A DNA stretch of 64,000 nt from Arthrobacter jiangjiafuii. Lineage in GTDB: Bacteria; Actinomycetota; Actinomycetes; Actinomycetales; Micrococcaceae. Below are positions 49,803-58,455 of this stretch, piece by piece; position 1 is the stretch's first letter, and each line of letters starts with the position of its first letter. The stretch covers positions 372,001 to 436,000 of the forward strand of contig NZ_CP076022.1 in assembly GCF_018622995.1 (NCBI RefSeq), read 5' to 3'. The position numbers and the translations under genes are program-made. A model generated the notes under the pieces. The model was not told where the DNA came from. It did not search any database and saw nothing but the letters and a program-made list of their open reading frames with translations.

Positions 49803-50204
49803 CTAGGCCGCGGCGAAAGCTCCCAGCGGGGTGCGCACCGGCCAGTCCTGGCCTTCCAGGATGACCTGGGCACACTGCAGGGTGCGGGTATTGAGCACGA
49901 TCGGGGCCAGCAGGTTGACCGTGGTGCCGGTCTCCGTGGAGTTGGCAACCACGAGTACGCGGGCTTCCCCGGCATCGTTGAGGTCCAGGGAGGCGCGCTG
50001 TTCATCGGTGATTTCCGGCTGATACGCCGGGAGATAGATGGCGGCGTCGAGGACGAACAGGCGGTGCCCGGAGGCGCCGGCGGACGGCGCAGCAGAGACC
50101 AGCGAGTAGAGGCCGTCCGCGCCGTCCACGGTGTCCAGGGCGAAATCAACCTCCGGTGCCAGCCCGGGCGGCGGCGCCAGGAATGTCAGGGCAGTGCTGC
50201 TCAT
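49803..50204 (-). CDS. fliW: Flagellar assembly factor FliW
   Basis: FliW binds flagellin and, in other bacteria, blocks the mRNA-binding regulator CsrA, so it senses flagellin supply. The 133-residue product has the single beta-rich FliW domain, with LTFLAPPPGLAPEVDFALDT at the start, RVLVVANSTETGTTVNLLAP and LNTRTLQCAQVILEGQDWPV. It overlaps flgL by four bases and is the last gene of the flgN-flgK-flgL-fliW operon. CsrA, which often follows fliW, is not present: a terminator comes at once. Its partner may be encoded elsewhere. Confidence 0.88.
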   Translation of the reverse strand: MSSTALTFLAPPPGLAPEVDFALDTVDGADGLYSLVSAAPSAGASGHRLFVLDAAIYLPAYQPEITDEQRASLDLNDAGEARVLVVANSTETGTTVNLLAPIVLNTRTLQCAQVILEGQDWPVRTPLGAFAAA

Positions 50205-51097
50205 CGCAGGAAGTCCATGAGCGTGGGCTGCAGGGAACGGGCTGTGACAGAGAGCGCGGTCTGGTAGGCCACTTCCTGCAGCTTCAGGTCCAGGATCACC
50301 TGGGCAGTGTCCAGGTCTTCGATGCCCGAACGGCGGGTCTCCAGATTGACGGAGTTGTCCAGATTGGTCTTTTCGGCCTTCAGGACGCTCGCGTGGCGGA
50401 TACCCACCTCCGTGTGGCGCGACAGGATTTCATTGGCCCGGTTGTCGATCTCCGTCAGGTGTCCGCTGGTGTCTCCGCCCGGTGTGCGCAGAGCGGCGGA
50501 GAGTTTGTCCACGAGGGCGAACACGGAATCGGCTCCGTTGCCGAAGACGTCGCGCCCATCGACGTCCACGCGCACAGGGGTACCGGTGTCGATCCGGCGC
50601 ATGACGCCGGTATCGGAGCCATGGTATTCGGCGTCACCGGTGGTGGCGTTGAGGGTGAACGCTGCCGGATCGTCGGAGTTTCCAGCGAAGATGCTGCGGC
50701 CGGCATAGGTCGTGTTGGCCTCACGGAGCAGATCCTGCTTGAGGCTGTCCAGCTCCGTGGCAATGGCGTTCTTGTTGGACTGTGCGAGCGTGCCGCTGGC
50801 ACCCTGAATGGCCAGGTCCTTGATCCGCGTCATGATATCCGTGGTGTTGCTCAGGGCGTTATCCGCGGTGGACAGCCAACCCTGGGCGTCGCTGATGTTA
50901 GAGCTGTATTGGGCGTTGGCGCGAATCTCCGAGCGGACCTTCAACGCGTCGGCCGTTCCGGCGGGGTTGTCGGACGGGCGGGTGATGGCGGAGGAGTTGG
51001 ACACCTGCTCCTGCAGCTTCGCCAAACGCGACATGTTGGCCTGCAGGTTCTGCTGGGCGTTGCGCGCCATGGACTGGTTGGTGGTGCGGGTGATCAC
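50201..51097 (-). CDS. flgL: Flagellar hook-associated protein 3 (hook-filament junction)
   Basis: FlgL forms the second ring of the hook-filament junction. The 298-residue product has the flagellin-like N-terminus (MITRTTNQSMARNAQQNLQA, with RPSDNPAGTADALKVRSEIR) and a C-terminal helix pair (DLDTAQVILDLKLQEVAYQT). The middle is a short beta-type region with GNSDDPAAFTLNATTGDAEY. The product is of normal length. The start is six bases after the flgK stop. Confidence 0.9.
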   Translation of the reverse strand: MITRTTNQSMARNAQQNLQANMSRLAKLQEQVSNSSAITRPSDNPAGTADALKVRSEIRANAQYSSNISDAQGWLSTADNALSNTTDIMTRIKDLAIQGASGTLAQSNKNAIATELDSLKQDLLREANTTYAGRSIFAGNSDDPAAFTLNATTGDAEYHGSDTGVMRRIDTGTPVRVDVDGRDVFGNGADSVFALVDKLSAALRTPGGDTSGHLTEIDNRANEILSRHTEVGIRHASVLKAEKTNLDNSVNLETRRSGIEDLDTAQVILDLKLQEVAYQTALSVTARSLQPTLMDFLR

Positions 51098-51102
51098 GGG
51101 GG

Positions 51103-52497
51103 TTACCTTCCAACGATTCCGGTGCGGTTAATCAGGGTGTCGAGCATTTCGTCAATGGCGGTCATGACCCGGGCGGCGCCTTGGTAAGCACTCTGGTAGG
51201 CCAGCAGGTTCATGTTCTCTTCGTCCAGATCCACGGAGGAGTTGGAGAGCTGCATGCCTGCCGCGGAGGTAGCGGCCACGCCGGCGAGTTTGGCCTGCTG
51301 CATTTCCGTGCGGGCGGCGGCGCCGGTGGCGGAAACAAAGCTGGACCACATTTTGTCGGGGGAGCCGGGTTTCGATCCGAGCTGGGAAATGGCGTCGGCA
51401 ATGGACCCGTCCAGGGCTCCGGCCGTGGGGCCGGCGCCGGCGGCAATTCCGGAGGCGTCCTTCGGGACGATCTGCAGGCTGAGGGCCTTGGGCCCGGCAT
51501 CGAAGGTGAAGAAGTCCAGTTCCGTAGTTCCGGCGGTGGTGCTGCCGGTCCGATGCACGGTGTTGACCGTGGTCGCCAGATTGTCAGCGAGCTGGTTGTA
51601 AGATTCGGCGGCCTTCTGCAGGTCGCCGCCGGGGGCCAGCAGGCTGAGGGCTCCGGCCATTTCTCCGCCGGAAAGCGGAACATCATCGTTTTTGCGGTGG
51701 CTCCAGACCAGCTTCACCGGATCTCCGGCGAGGGTGGTTCCGCCGGTCACCTCAACGGGACGGAAAATGTCGCCGGTGACCATCGCGTTGCCGCCTACCA
51801 AGATGTCCACAGTGCCGTCGCCGGCTTCGCGGACGGTGCCACCGGTCAGGGCGGCAACCGTGGTGGCCAGCGCGCTCCGCTGATCCATCAGTTCGTTGGC
51901 GGATCCGCCGCCGGACAAGGCCAGGCGGATGGCGCCGTTCAGGTCGGCGATCTGGGCGGCGGCGGCATTGAGCTCGTTAGCCATGGCCGAAAGATCGGAG
52001 CGCACGTCGGTGAACTGATTGGCAACCGACTGGTAGCCGGAGGCGATCTGGCTGGCCACGGTCGAGGCCTGGCCCAGCAGCACCGATGCCGAGGAAATGT
52101 CGCCGGGCTTCTTGGATACTCCCTGCCAGGCGGCCCAGAACTCGTCCAGCGAAGCGGAGATGCCGTTGTCGCCGGGCTCGTTGAGGCTGACTTCCAAGGT
52201 GGACAGGGCATTGGCGCGTACTGCGGAGAAGCCGGAGACTGCCACGGTCGCGCGGACCCGTGCATCCAGTTGCAGGCTGCCGAGCCGGGCAATGTTGTCT
52301 ACGGTGACGCCCTGCCCCACCCGCGGTCCGACGTTGTTGAATCCGCCGGAGAGGGGACTTGTCGCCGATGTCTCCAGCCGCTGGCGCGTGTAACCGGGTG
52401 TGTTGGCGTTGGCGACGTTCTGCCCAACGATATCCATCCCCCGGCGGGCAGCGGTCAGCGCTGTGTAGGCGGTATTCAGTCCACTGAATGTGCTCAT
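51103..52497 (-). CDS. flgK: Flagellar hook-associated protein 1
   Basis: FlgK forms the first ring of the hook-filament junction. The 464-residue product shows the axial-protein N-terminus (FSGLNTAYTALTAARRGMDI, then VGQNVANANTPGYTRQRLET) and the C-terminal SNSSVDLDEENMNLLAYQSA stretch followed by a helix. The middle has YNQLADNLATTVNTVHRTGS, typical of FlgK. The ATG at 52497 has AAGGACCGT upstream. It is the second gene of the flgN operon. Confidence 0.92.
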   Translation of the reverse strand: MSTFSGLNTAYTALTAARRGMDIVGQNVANANTPGYTRQRLETSATSPLSGGFNNVGPRVGQGVTVDNIARLGSLQLDARVRATVAVSGFSAVRANALSTLEVSLNEPGDNGISASLDEFWAAWQGVSKKPGDISSASVLLGQASTVASQIASGYQSVANQFTDVRSDLSAMANELNAAAAQIADLNGAIRLALSGGGSANELMDQRSALATTVAALTGGTVREAGDGTVDILVGGNAMVTGDIFRPVEVTGGTTLAGDPVKLVWSHRKNDDVPLSGGEMAGALSLLAPGGDLQKAAESYNQLADNLATTVNTVHRTGSTTAGTTELDFFTFDAGPKALSLQIVPKDASGIAAGAGPTAGALDGSIADAISQLGSKPGSPDKMWSSFVSATGAAARTEMQQAKLAGVAATSAAGMQLSNSSVDLDEENMNLLAYQSAYQGAARVMTAIDEMLDTLINRTGIVGR

Positions 52498-52519
52498 CGC
52501 GAGTTACGGTCCTTAGCGG

Positions 52520-53005
52520 TCAAAGTGCTTGGTCAACAAGGCGGGCGCCGGCAGCCGATGATGCTGCTGTTCCGGAGGCTGTATAGGTATCGCTCTCCGT
52601 GTTCAGCCCGGCAAGCGTCTCCTGGGCGGACCGCGCAGCAGCCCGCAGGAATTGTTCGTTGACATCCCGAAGGTCGCGGATCTTGAGGGTTAGATCCGTC
52701 ATGGCCTGCAGATGCGCAGCGAAAATGTCGGTCCAGGGTCCGGGGGGAGCGGCAGCAACCAACTCCCTGAGGGTGGCGTCCTCCGCCGTGCCCCAGTCGC
52801 TGGCCAGCGTGGCGACGGCCACCGTCCGGCCCAGCGCCGCGGCCCGCAAACGCTCCAGGACCTGCTCGACTTCGCGGGTAGCGTGCTGCAGCCAGCGGCT
52901 TTTGCCGGAGGTAAGCAGGAGCTGTTCTTCTTCGAGTTTAAACACGAGAAGTTCCAACAGCTCGCGTTCCTCCCAGAGAAGTGCAGACAATTTCTGGGTA
53001 CCCAT
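52520..53005 (-). CDS. flgN: Flagellar export chaperone FlgN-like
   Basis: FlgN keeps FlgK and FlgL unfolded for export. The 161-residue product is helical, with LSALLWEERELLELLVFKLE at the start, a second helix with TREVEQVLERLRAAALGR, and a Ser/Ala tail. The assignment rests on helical FlgN-like pattern, length and position directly before flgK. A sigma-28-like promoter lies 78 bases upstream (53083-53110). Confidence 0.8.
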   Translation of the reverse strand: MGTQKLSALLWEERELLELLVFKLEEEQLLLTSGKSRWLQHATREVEQVLERLRAAALGRTVAVATLASDWGTAEDATLRELVAAAPPGPWTDIFAAHLQAMTDLTLKIRDLRDVNEQFLRAAARSAQETLAGLNTESDTYTASGTAASSAAGARLVDQAL

Positions 53006-53082
53006 GCTCCACTCACCTCCAATTATTACCGGGGACGTCCATCATTTGCGCCGAAACATAACGATTTATCCGGCATCAGTAT

Positions 53083-53110
53083 CTATCGGCACCTCGGCCC
53101 ACAATGTTAG
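53083..53110 (-). promoter_or_regulatory. Sigma-28-like promoter of the flgN-flgK-flgL-fliW operon
   Basis: Read on the minus strand, CTAA (53110-53107), 16 bases, then GCCGATAG (53090-53083). The same pattern with the same spacing precedes both flagellin genes. This resembles the sigma-28 consensus TAAA-N15-GCCGATAA. The distance to the flgN start is about 78 bases. Confidence 0.75.
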
Positions 53111-53218
53111 TGGTAGGTTCTCGGTATACGCTCGCGCGTGGGGTTTTTAGTGGGTCTCAGCCCTAAGCCATGTGCCAGGTAGCTATGTCTGGAACAAGGG
53201 CTTGGGGGTCCGCACAAA

Positions 53219-54046
53219 TTGAATCGCACTGAACGCAACCAACTCGTCGTCGAAAACCTGCCGCTGGTGGGTTATCTCGTCTCTGAAACATGCGCCAAAG
53301 CAACACATCTCTCCCGCGATGACCTTGCGTCCGCGGGCTCGGTGGCATTGATCATGTCCGCCGACTCCTTTAACCCCGATTTGGGGGTTCCCTTCGGCGC
53401 CTATGCCCGGCGCCGCATTATCGGTGCGTTCGCCGATGAAATGCGCTCCATGGATTGGGCAACCCGAACCGCCCGCCGCCGGATCAAGGAAACCCTGGTG
53501 GTCAAGGAGACCCTGACTGCAGCTTTGGGCCGCACTCCGAAGGTGGATGAGATTGCTTCGGCCCTCGGGGTTGAGCCGTCGGTAGCCAACGATGCCCTGG
53601 CGGACGCCTCGCGCACCGTGTCGAGCCTGGATGAGTCCACCACCGATTTCCTCGCCACCACGCTGCCCTCTCCGGAGGGCTCGCTGCTTTCCGCGGAGCG
53701 GGTCAAGTACCTGCAAGCCGCCGTTGCGTCGCTGCCGGAGAAGATGCGGTACATCGTGGAGGAGATCTATTTCCACGACCGCAGTGTTAAGGAACTGGCA
53801 GCGGAACTCGGCGCCACCCATTCGGCCGTGTCCCAGCAGCGTGCCGAAGCCGTTCGCCTGCTCCGCGACGGCCTGGGTGCCCACTACGCGGACGACGACG
53901 CCGTTCCCGCCGTTTCCTCTCGCATCGCACCGGCCCGCCGCGCGGCCTATTTGTCCACGATGGCGGACCGTACGCTCGGCGGTATTACCCGGGAGCATTT
54001 CCCGGCGCCTTCTCCGCTGGCGGAGCCCGGCCGGATGCCGGCGTAG
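53219..54046 (+). CDS. fliA: Flagellar sigma factor, sigma-28 type
   Basis: The 275-residue product is a sigma-70 family protein of the FliA group. It has region 2 (RDDLASAGSVALIMSADSFN, VPFGAYARRRIIGAFADEMR and SMDWATRTARR), region 3 (LTAALGRTPKVDEIASALGV), and region 4 (LPEKMRYIVEEIYFHDRSVK, ELAAELGATHSAVSQQRAEA). The visible start is a TTG at 53219, eleven bases after GGGGG; no ATG gives a full region 2, so the TTG seems real and may keep FliA low. The C-terminus beyond region 4 is about 55 residues longer than usual. It is flanked by its likely targets flgN and fliC. FlgM is not seen in the window. Confidence 0.85.
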   Translation: MNRTERNQLVVENLPLVGYLVSETCAKATHLSRDDLASAGSVALIMSADSFNPDLGVPFGAYARRRIIGAFADEMRSMDWATRTARRRIKETLVVKETLTAALGRTPKVDEIASALGVEPSVANDALADASRTVSSLDESTTDFLATTLPSPEGSLLSAERVKYLQAAVASLPEKMRYIVEEIYFHDRSVKELAAELGATHSAVSQQRAEAVRLLRDGLGAHYADDDAVPAVSSRIAPARRAAYLSTMADRTLGGITREHFPAPSPLAEPGRMPA

Positions 54047-54090
54047 CGGGGATAGTCCGGAGATCGCTCGGAAACGTGCAGACAGAACTC

Positions 54091-54118
54091 CTAACCCCCT
54101 TAGGTGCTCCGCCGATAA
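54091..54118 (+). promoter_or_regulatory. Sigma-28-like promoter of flagellin copy 1
   Basis: CTAA (54091-54094), 16 bases, then GCCGATAA (54111-54118). The -10 type element matches the FliA consensus. The flagellin ATG is 60 bases downstream. Confidence 0.8.
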
Positions 54119-54178
54119 TTATGGTTGCGGGCCCACGGATGGGCCGGTAAGCACAGCCCACTCACGGAGGAATACATC

Positions 54179-55033
54179 ATGGGTTTCACAATCAACACCA
54201 ACGTTTCATCCCTCAACGCGATGCGTAACCTGACGCTGAACCAGAGCGCCCAGGCCAAGTCTGTTGAGCGTCTTTCCAGCGGTATGCGCATCAACCGTGC
54301 TGCTGATGACGCAGCCGGCCTGGCCATCTCCGAAGGCCTGAAGAATCAGGTCTCCGGCCTGACCCAGGCAGGACGCAACGCACAGGACGGCATCAGCCTC
54401 ATCCAGACCGCTGAAGGCGCCCTGACCGAGGTCCACAACATCCTCAACCGCATGCGCGACCTGACCGTTCAGGCCGCTAACGATACGAACAACGCCGAGT
54501 CGCGCACCGCGATCAAGTCAGAAGTTGATGCCCTGACCTCGGAACTGACCCGTATCAGCACGTCCACCAACTTCAACGGCATTCAGCTCCTCGGCCCGGG
54601 CGCCACTCCTGCCGGCGGTGGCGCAGCAACTGCTTGGACGGCAACCCTGAAGGTCCAGGTGGGTGCTGATGCCAACGAGACGATTGACATTAGTCAGGCG
54701 GACGTCGCTGGGACTATTACGCCCATTGCAGCTCTGGCGGTCAACACCCAGGCGGCTGCTGCAGCATCAACGGCTTTGCTGGATACAGCCATTGAGAGGA
54801 CCTCCGGCCAGCGCGCCACCCTCGGTGCACAGCAGAACCGGCTCGAGTCCACCGCACGCTCCATCGCGGTATCTGTGGAGAACCTCTCCTCGGCCAACTC
54901 CCGCATCCGCGACACGGACATGGCAGCGGAAATGGGCAGCTTCACCAAGTCCCAGATCCTCTCCAGCGCCGCTACCGCAATGCTGGCCCAGGCCAACCAG
55001 ATGAACTCCGGCGTTATGCAGCTCCTGCAGTAG
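54179..55033 (+). CDS. fliC: Flagellin, copy 1
   Basis: The 284-residue filament protein starts at ATG 54179 with CGGAGG eight bases upstream. The N-terminal D0/D1 part (MGFTINTNVSSLNAMRNLTL onward, to about 142) and the C-terminal part (last 77 residues, ending GVMQLLQ) are identical to copy 2 at the protein level and nearly so in DNA. Only about 65 central residues differ (VQVGADANETIDISQADVAG here). There is no large D2/D3 domain, so the filament surface should be simple. The promoter, leader and 3' hairpin are also duplicated. A FliS chaperone gene follows further down. Confidence 0.95.
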   Translation: MGFTINTNVSSLNAMRNLTLNQSAQAKSVERLSSGMRINRAADDAAGLAISEGLKNQVSGLTQAGRNAQDGISLIQTAEGALTEVHNILNRMRDLTVQAANDTNNAESRTAIKSEVDALTSELTRISTSTNFNGIQLLGPGATPAGGGAATAWTATLKVQVGADANETIDISQADVAGTITPIAALAVNTQAAAAASTALLDTAIERTSGQRATLGAQQNRLESTARSIAVSVENLSSANSRIRDTDMAAEMGSFTKSQILSSAATAMLAQANQMNSGVMQLLQ

Positions 55034-55093
55034 CAGAAGCGCTTTATCGGATTCATCGGCAGTAACCGCAGTACCGGCAGGTGAATGACCGCC

Positions 55094-55135
55094 GGCGGCG
55101 GGAAAGACGAATTGGACCTCACCTTTCCCGCCGCC
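55094..55135 (+). terminator. Hairpin after flagellin copy 1
   Basis: A 13-bp stem (55094-55106 with 55123-55135, GGCGGCGGGAAAG type) lies 60 bases after the stop. It has no T tract and recurs after copy 2. Confidence 0.7.
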
Positions 55136-55221
55136 AGCCCATTCCCTGCCTTCCCTTTTTTGCCCTCCCAGCGAGCCGAAAATGGAAAAGAGCTGGATTC
55201 CGGATATTTTTTCGTGGACTC

Positions 55222-55249
55222 CTAACATCGCCCGGGCGCTGCCCGATAA
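55222..55249 (+). promoter_or_regulatory. Sigma-28-like promoter of flagellin copy 2
   Basis: CTAA (55222-55225), 16 bases, then CCCGATAA (55242-55249). It differs from the copy 1 element in one base and in the spacer, which is not conserved. The flagellin start is 61 bases downstream. Confidence 0.75.
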
Positions 55250-55309
55250 CTATGGTTGCAGGCCCATGGATGGGCCGGTAAGTACAGCCCACTCACGGAG
55301 GAATACATC

Positions 55310-56170
55310 ATGGGTTTCACAATCAACACCAACGTTTCATCCCTCAACGCGATGCGTAACCTGACGCTGAACCAGAGCGCCCAGGCCAAGTCTGTTGAGC
55401 GTCTTTCCAGCGGTATGCGCATCAACCGTGCTGCTGATGACGCAGCCGGCCTGGCCATCTCCGAAGGCCTGAAGAATCAGGTCTCCGGCCTGACCCAGGC
55501 AGGACGCAACGCACAGGACGGCATCAGCCTCATCCAGACCGCTGAAGGCGCCCTGACCGAGGTCCACAACATCCTCAACCGCATGCGCGACCTGACCGTT
55601 CAGGCCGCTAACGATACGAACAACGCCGAGTCGCGCACCGCGATCAAGTCAGAAGTTGATGCCCTGACCTCGGAACTGACCCGTATCAGCACGTCCACCA
55701 ACTTCAACGGCATTCAGCTCCTCGGCCCGGGCGCCGCAACCACCGGTACCCCGCCCGTGGCGGGGCCTGCACTTGCACCCACCCTGAAGATCCAGGTTGG
55801 TGCTGATGCCAACGAGACCATCGACATCACCACGGCCAACGTTGCTACGACCATTGCCGCCATGGGTGCCCTGACAGTTGATTCTCAGGCAAACGCAGCG
55901 ACGGCAACTGCTGCTCTGGATACGGCTATTGCCACCACCTCCGGCCAGCGCGCCACCCTCGGTGCACAGCAGAACCGGCTCGAGTCCACCGCACGCTCCA
56001 TCGCGGTATCTGTGGAGAACCTCTCCTCGGCCAACTCCCGCATCCGCGACACGGACATGGCAGCGGAAATGGGCAGCTTCACCAAGTCCCAGATCCTCTC
56101 CAGCGCCGCTACCGCAATGCTGGCCCAGGCCAACCAGATGAACTCCGGCGTTATGCAGCTCCTGCAGTAG
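55310..56170 (+). CDS. fliC: Flagellin, copy 2
   Basis: The 286-residue product from ATG 55310 shares its first 142 residues and last 77 with copy 1 exactly. The variable centre has GTPPVAGPALAPTLKIQVGA and DANETIDITTANVATTIAAM, two residues longer than in copy 1. Its own promoter element differs slightly, so the two copies could be expressed at different levels. Central changes are mostly Thr and Ala, which may alter the filament surface or glycosylation. The gene is tandem with copy 1 and upstream of fliD. Confidence 0.95.
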   Translation: MGFTINTNVSSLNAMRNLTLNQSAQAKSVERLSSGMRINRAADDAAGLAISEGLKNQVSGLTQAGRNAQDGISLIQTAEGALTEVHNILNRMRDLTVQAANDTNNAESRTAIKSEVDALTSELTRISTSTNFNGIQLLGPGAATTGTPPVAGPALAPTLKIQVGADANETIDITTANVATTIAAMGALTVDSQANAATATAALDTAIATTSGQRATLGAQQNRLESTARSIAVSVENLSSANSRIRDTDMAAEMGSFTKSQILSSAATAMLAQANQMNSGVMQLLQ

Positions 56171-56227
56171 CAGAAGCGCTTTATCGGATTCATCGGCAGT
56201 AACCGCAGTACCGGCAGGTGAATGACC

Positions 56228-56275
56228 GCCGGCGGCGGGAAAGACGAATTGGACCTCACCTTTCCCGCCGCCGGC
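56228..56275 (+). terminator. Hairpin after flagellin copy 2
   Basis: A perfect 16-bp stem (56228-56243 with 56260-56275) matches the copy 1 hairpin, which has a mismatch at its outer end. fliD follows 75 bases later, so part of the transcript may continue into it. Confidence 0.7.
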
Positions 56276-56349
56276 CCATTCCCTGCCACCGGTTTTTTAG
56301 CAGGACACGGCAGGGCACAACACGGCAGAACTCTTCGAGGAGCATTTTC

Positions 56350-57687
56350 ATGGCGCTTGGCATTGACGGGCTCATCAGCGGCATCGATACCACCGCCATG
56401 ATCAAAGAGCTCATGACAATCGAGGCCCGCCCCCAGGTCCTCCTGAAGCAGAAGGTCGCCCAGAACCAGAACTTCGTCACCGGCCTGCAGAACCTCAACA
56501 CCAAAATCGCTTCGCTCACCGAGGCTGCCGGCAAGGTTGCCAAGCCAGCTGGAACCGACCTCTACAGTGCGGTCAGCAGCTCCGACAAGGTCACCGCCGT
56601 CACCAAGGCCGGCGCCGCAGCAGGCTCCCTGGACATCACCGTAAACAAGCTGGCCACCGCGCAGGTCTCCCTCTCCGCCGCCATGGCCGCCTGGCCCAAC
56701 GGTGATGCGCTGTCGATTTCCAAAGACGGCACCATCACCGAACTGGACACCGCCGGCAAGAGCCTGGACGAGGTCATCAGCACCGTCAACAAGGCCAACC
56801 TCGGCGTCACCGCCGTCAAGATTTCTGCCGGCAGCGTGGATGGCGTCGCGCAGTACCGGATGCAGTTCACGGCCACCGCCACAGGCGAAGCCGGAGCTTT
56901 CACCGTCGCACAGAACGGCGCCGACCTCGGTTCCATCCGCACCGCCCAGGACGCCGAGCTGACCCTGTGGGCCGGCGTTGCAGGCGCGGAAACCAAAATC
57001 ACCTCCGCCACCAACACCTTCGCGGACCTCATGCCCGGTGTGGACATCACCGTCGGGACAGTGTCTGCCACGCCCGTCACCATTGCGGTGAGCCGCGACG
57101 ACAAAGCCATTTCGGACGTCGCTGCCGGCCTGGTTACCGGTCTGGCGGATGTCTTCGCCTACATCAACAAGAACTCCGCCGTGACTGTGAGCACCTCCGA
57201 CGGCACCACCAAGGCCACGGGCGGCGCCTTCACCGGAGACTCGGCCATCCGGGCCCTCAAAGCGGCCATTATGACCGCCGCCACCTCTCCGGTAGACGGG
57301 AAATCGCCGTCGGAAATCGGCATCGTCATCACCAAAGACGGCACGGTGGAGTTTGACGCCGAGAAGTTCGCCGCCGCCATGACCGCTGACCCGGTCAAGA
57401 CGCAGGCAACCCTGCAGACCATCGCCGGCCGGGTGGAAGCCGCCGGCAAAACCGCCTCCGACAAGTACGACGGTTCCATTACCCAGCGGATCACCGGCCA
57501 GGAATCCACGGTCAAGGCGCTCAACAGCCAGATTGAAGAGTGGGACCGCCGGCTGGCGTCCCGCGAATCCACGTTGAAAATGGTCTGGACCAACCTGGAG
57601 GTCAAGCTCAGCGCCCTCCAGAGCCAGCAGGACTGGCTCACCGGCCAGCTCAATTCCCTCTCATCCTCCTCCTCGAGTAAGAACTGA
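56350..57687 (+). CDS. fliD: Flagellar filament cap protein
   Basis: FliD caps the growing filament and places flagellin. The 445-residue product from ATG 56350 (GAGGAGC upstream) has the N-terminal MALGIDGLISGIDTTAMIKE followed by LMTIEARPQVLLKQKVAQNQ, a central region with YRMQFTATATGEAGAFTVAQ, and the C-terminal SKYDGSITQRITGQESTVKA and WTNLEVKLSALQSQQDWLT helices. The longer frame from 56218 starts in the flagellin 3' region and is rejected. fliS follows after two bases. Confidence 0.92.
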   Translation: MALGIDGLISGIDTTAMIKELMTIEARPQVLLKQKVAQNQNFVTGLQNLNTKIASLTEAAGKVAKPAGTDLYSAVSSSDKVTAVTKAGAAAGSLDITVNKLATAQVSLSAAMAAWPNGDALSISKDGTITELDTAGKSLDEVISTVNKANLGVTAVKISAGSVDGVAQYRMQFTATATGEAGAFTVAQNGADLGSIRTAQDAELTLWAGVAGAETKITSATNTFADLMPGVDITVGTVSATPVTIAVSRDDKAISDVAAGLVTGLADVFAYINKNSAVTVSTSDGTTKATGGAFTGDSAIRALKAAIMTAATSPVDGKSPSEIGIVITKDGTVEFDAEKFAAAMTADPVKTQATLQTIAGRVEAAGKTASDKYDGSITQRITGQESTVKALNSQIEEWDRRLASRESTLKMVWTNLEVKLSALQSQQDWLTGQLNSLSSSSSSKN

Positions 57688-57689
57688 CC

Positions 57690-58121
57690 GTGAACCTGCA
57701 AGCCAAACGCGCCGAATATGCGCGGAACGCCGTGCTCTCGGCGTCGCCCGCGCGGCTGCTGACCATGCTCTACGACCGGCTGCTGCTGGACCTGGCCCGC
57801 GCCGAGACCGCCCAGCAGGAAGCAAACTGGCCGGTGGCCTCCGAGAACCTCCTGCACGCGCAGGACATCCTGGCCGAGCTCTCGGGCACCTTGAAGCCCG
57901 GCGTCTGGGAAGGCGGGGAAAACCTGCAGGCCATCTACGCCTATTCCCTGAAGACCCTGATGAACGCCAACATAGGCCGGAACGCCGTGCTGACCCGCGA
58001 GTGCATCGACCTGCTCGAGCCCCTGCGCGCCACCTGGCATGAAGCCGCGGCGCTGGTTCCCGCCCTGGGCGCAACGCCGTCGGCTGCGATGACCCCCGGA
58101 GGTACCCTCGGTGTCGGCTGA
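57690..58121 (+). CDS. fliS: Flagellin export chaperone FliS
   Basis: FliS binds the flagellin C-terminus before export. The 143-residue product starts with GTG 57690, two bases after fliD. It has the four-helix pattern RAEYARNAVLSASPARLLTM, LYDRLLLDLARAETA, NLLHAQDILAELSGTLKPGV and a helix with LLEPLRATWHEAA. Size and sequence are standard for FliS. It overlaps the next gene by 11 bases. Confidence 0.9.
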   Translation: MNLQAKRAEYARNAVLSASPARLLTMLYDRLLLDLARAETAQQEANWPVASENLLHAQDILAELSGTLKPGVWEGGENLQAIYAYSLKTLMNANIGRNAVLTRECIDLLEPLRATWHEAAALVPALGATPSAAMTPGGTLGVG

Positions 58122-58455
58122 AATCATGGAACAGGACCCCTCGGAAGAAGCGGAAGCAAACCTGGCCGCATGGAAGGCTGTGCTGACCGAGCTGGAAGAC
58201 AACCTGGAAGCATTCCGCGGCCCGGCCGATGTGTCGGAGCAGGCGCGGATGCTTGCCCGGAACTGGACGCCGCCCTCGGACCTCGGGCCGCTGCCGGCAG
58301 AACTGGCACCGCGAGCCCGCCTGCTGGCGAAGGCACAGGACCGTGCCTATGTCCAACTGCGCGGCGAGGCCCGGATGAACCGGCGCCAGGCGGAATTGAT
58401 CCGCAGCGTCCCGGGACCATCCTCGGCTGCGGTTTACCTTGATGTGGCCGGCTAA
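58111..58455 (+). CDS. Small helical protein in the fliT position
   Basis: The 114-residue product starts at GTG 58111 inside the end of fliS. It is helical, with AWKAVLTELEDNLEAFRGPA, then SEQARMLARNWTPPSDLGPL and a basic MNRRQAELIRSVPG. Gene order fliD-fliS-this gene matches that of FliT chaperones in other bacteria, but I see no clear FliT signature. It is probably a flagellar chaperone or regulator. Confidence 0.6.
   Translation: MSAEIMEQDPSEEAEANLAAWKAVLTELEDNLEAFRGPADVSEQARMLARNWTPPSDLGPLPAELAPRARLLAKAQDRAYVQLRGEARMNRRQAELIRSVPGPSSAAVYLDVAG

Larger units (their letters stand above)
54111..56275 (+). repeat. Tandem duplication of flagellin gene with its leader and 3' region
   Basis: Two units of about 1.03 kb run from the sigma-28 -10 element to the 3' hairpin: 54111-55135 and 55242-56275. 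They are almost identical outside the variable centre of the gene, including the untranslated leader and the sequence after the stop. Homologous recombination between them could remove one copy or make hybrids. Confidence 0.85.
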
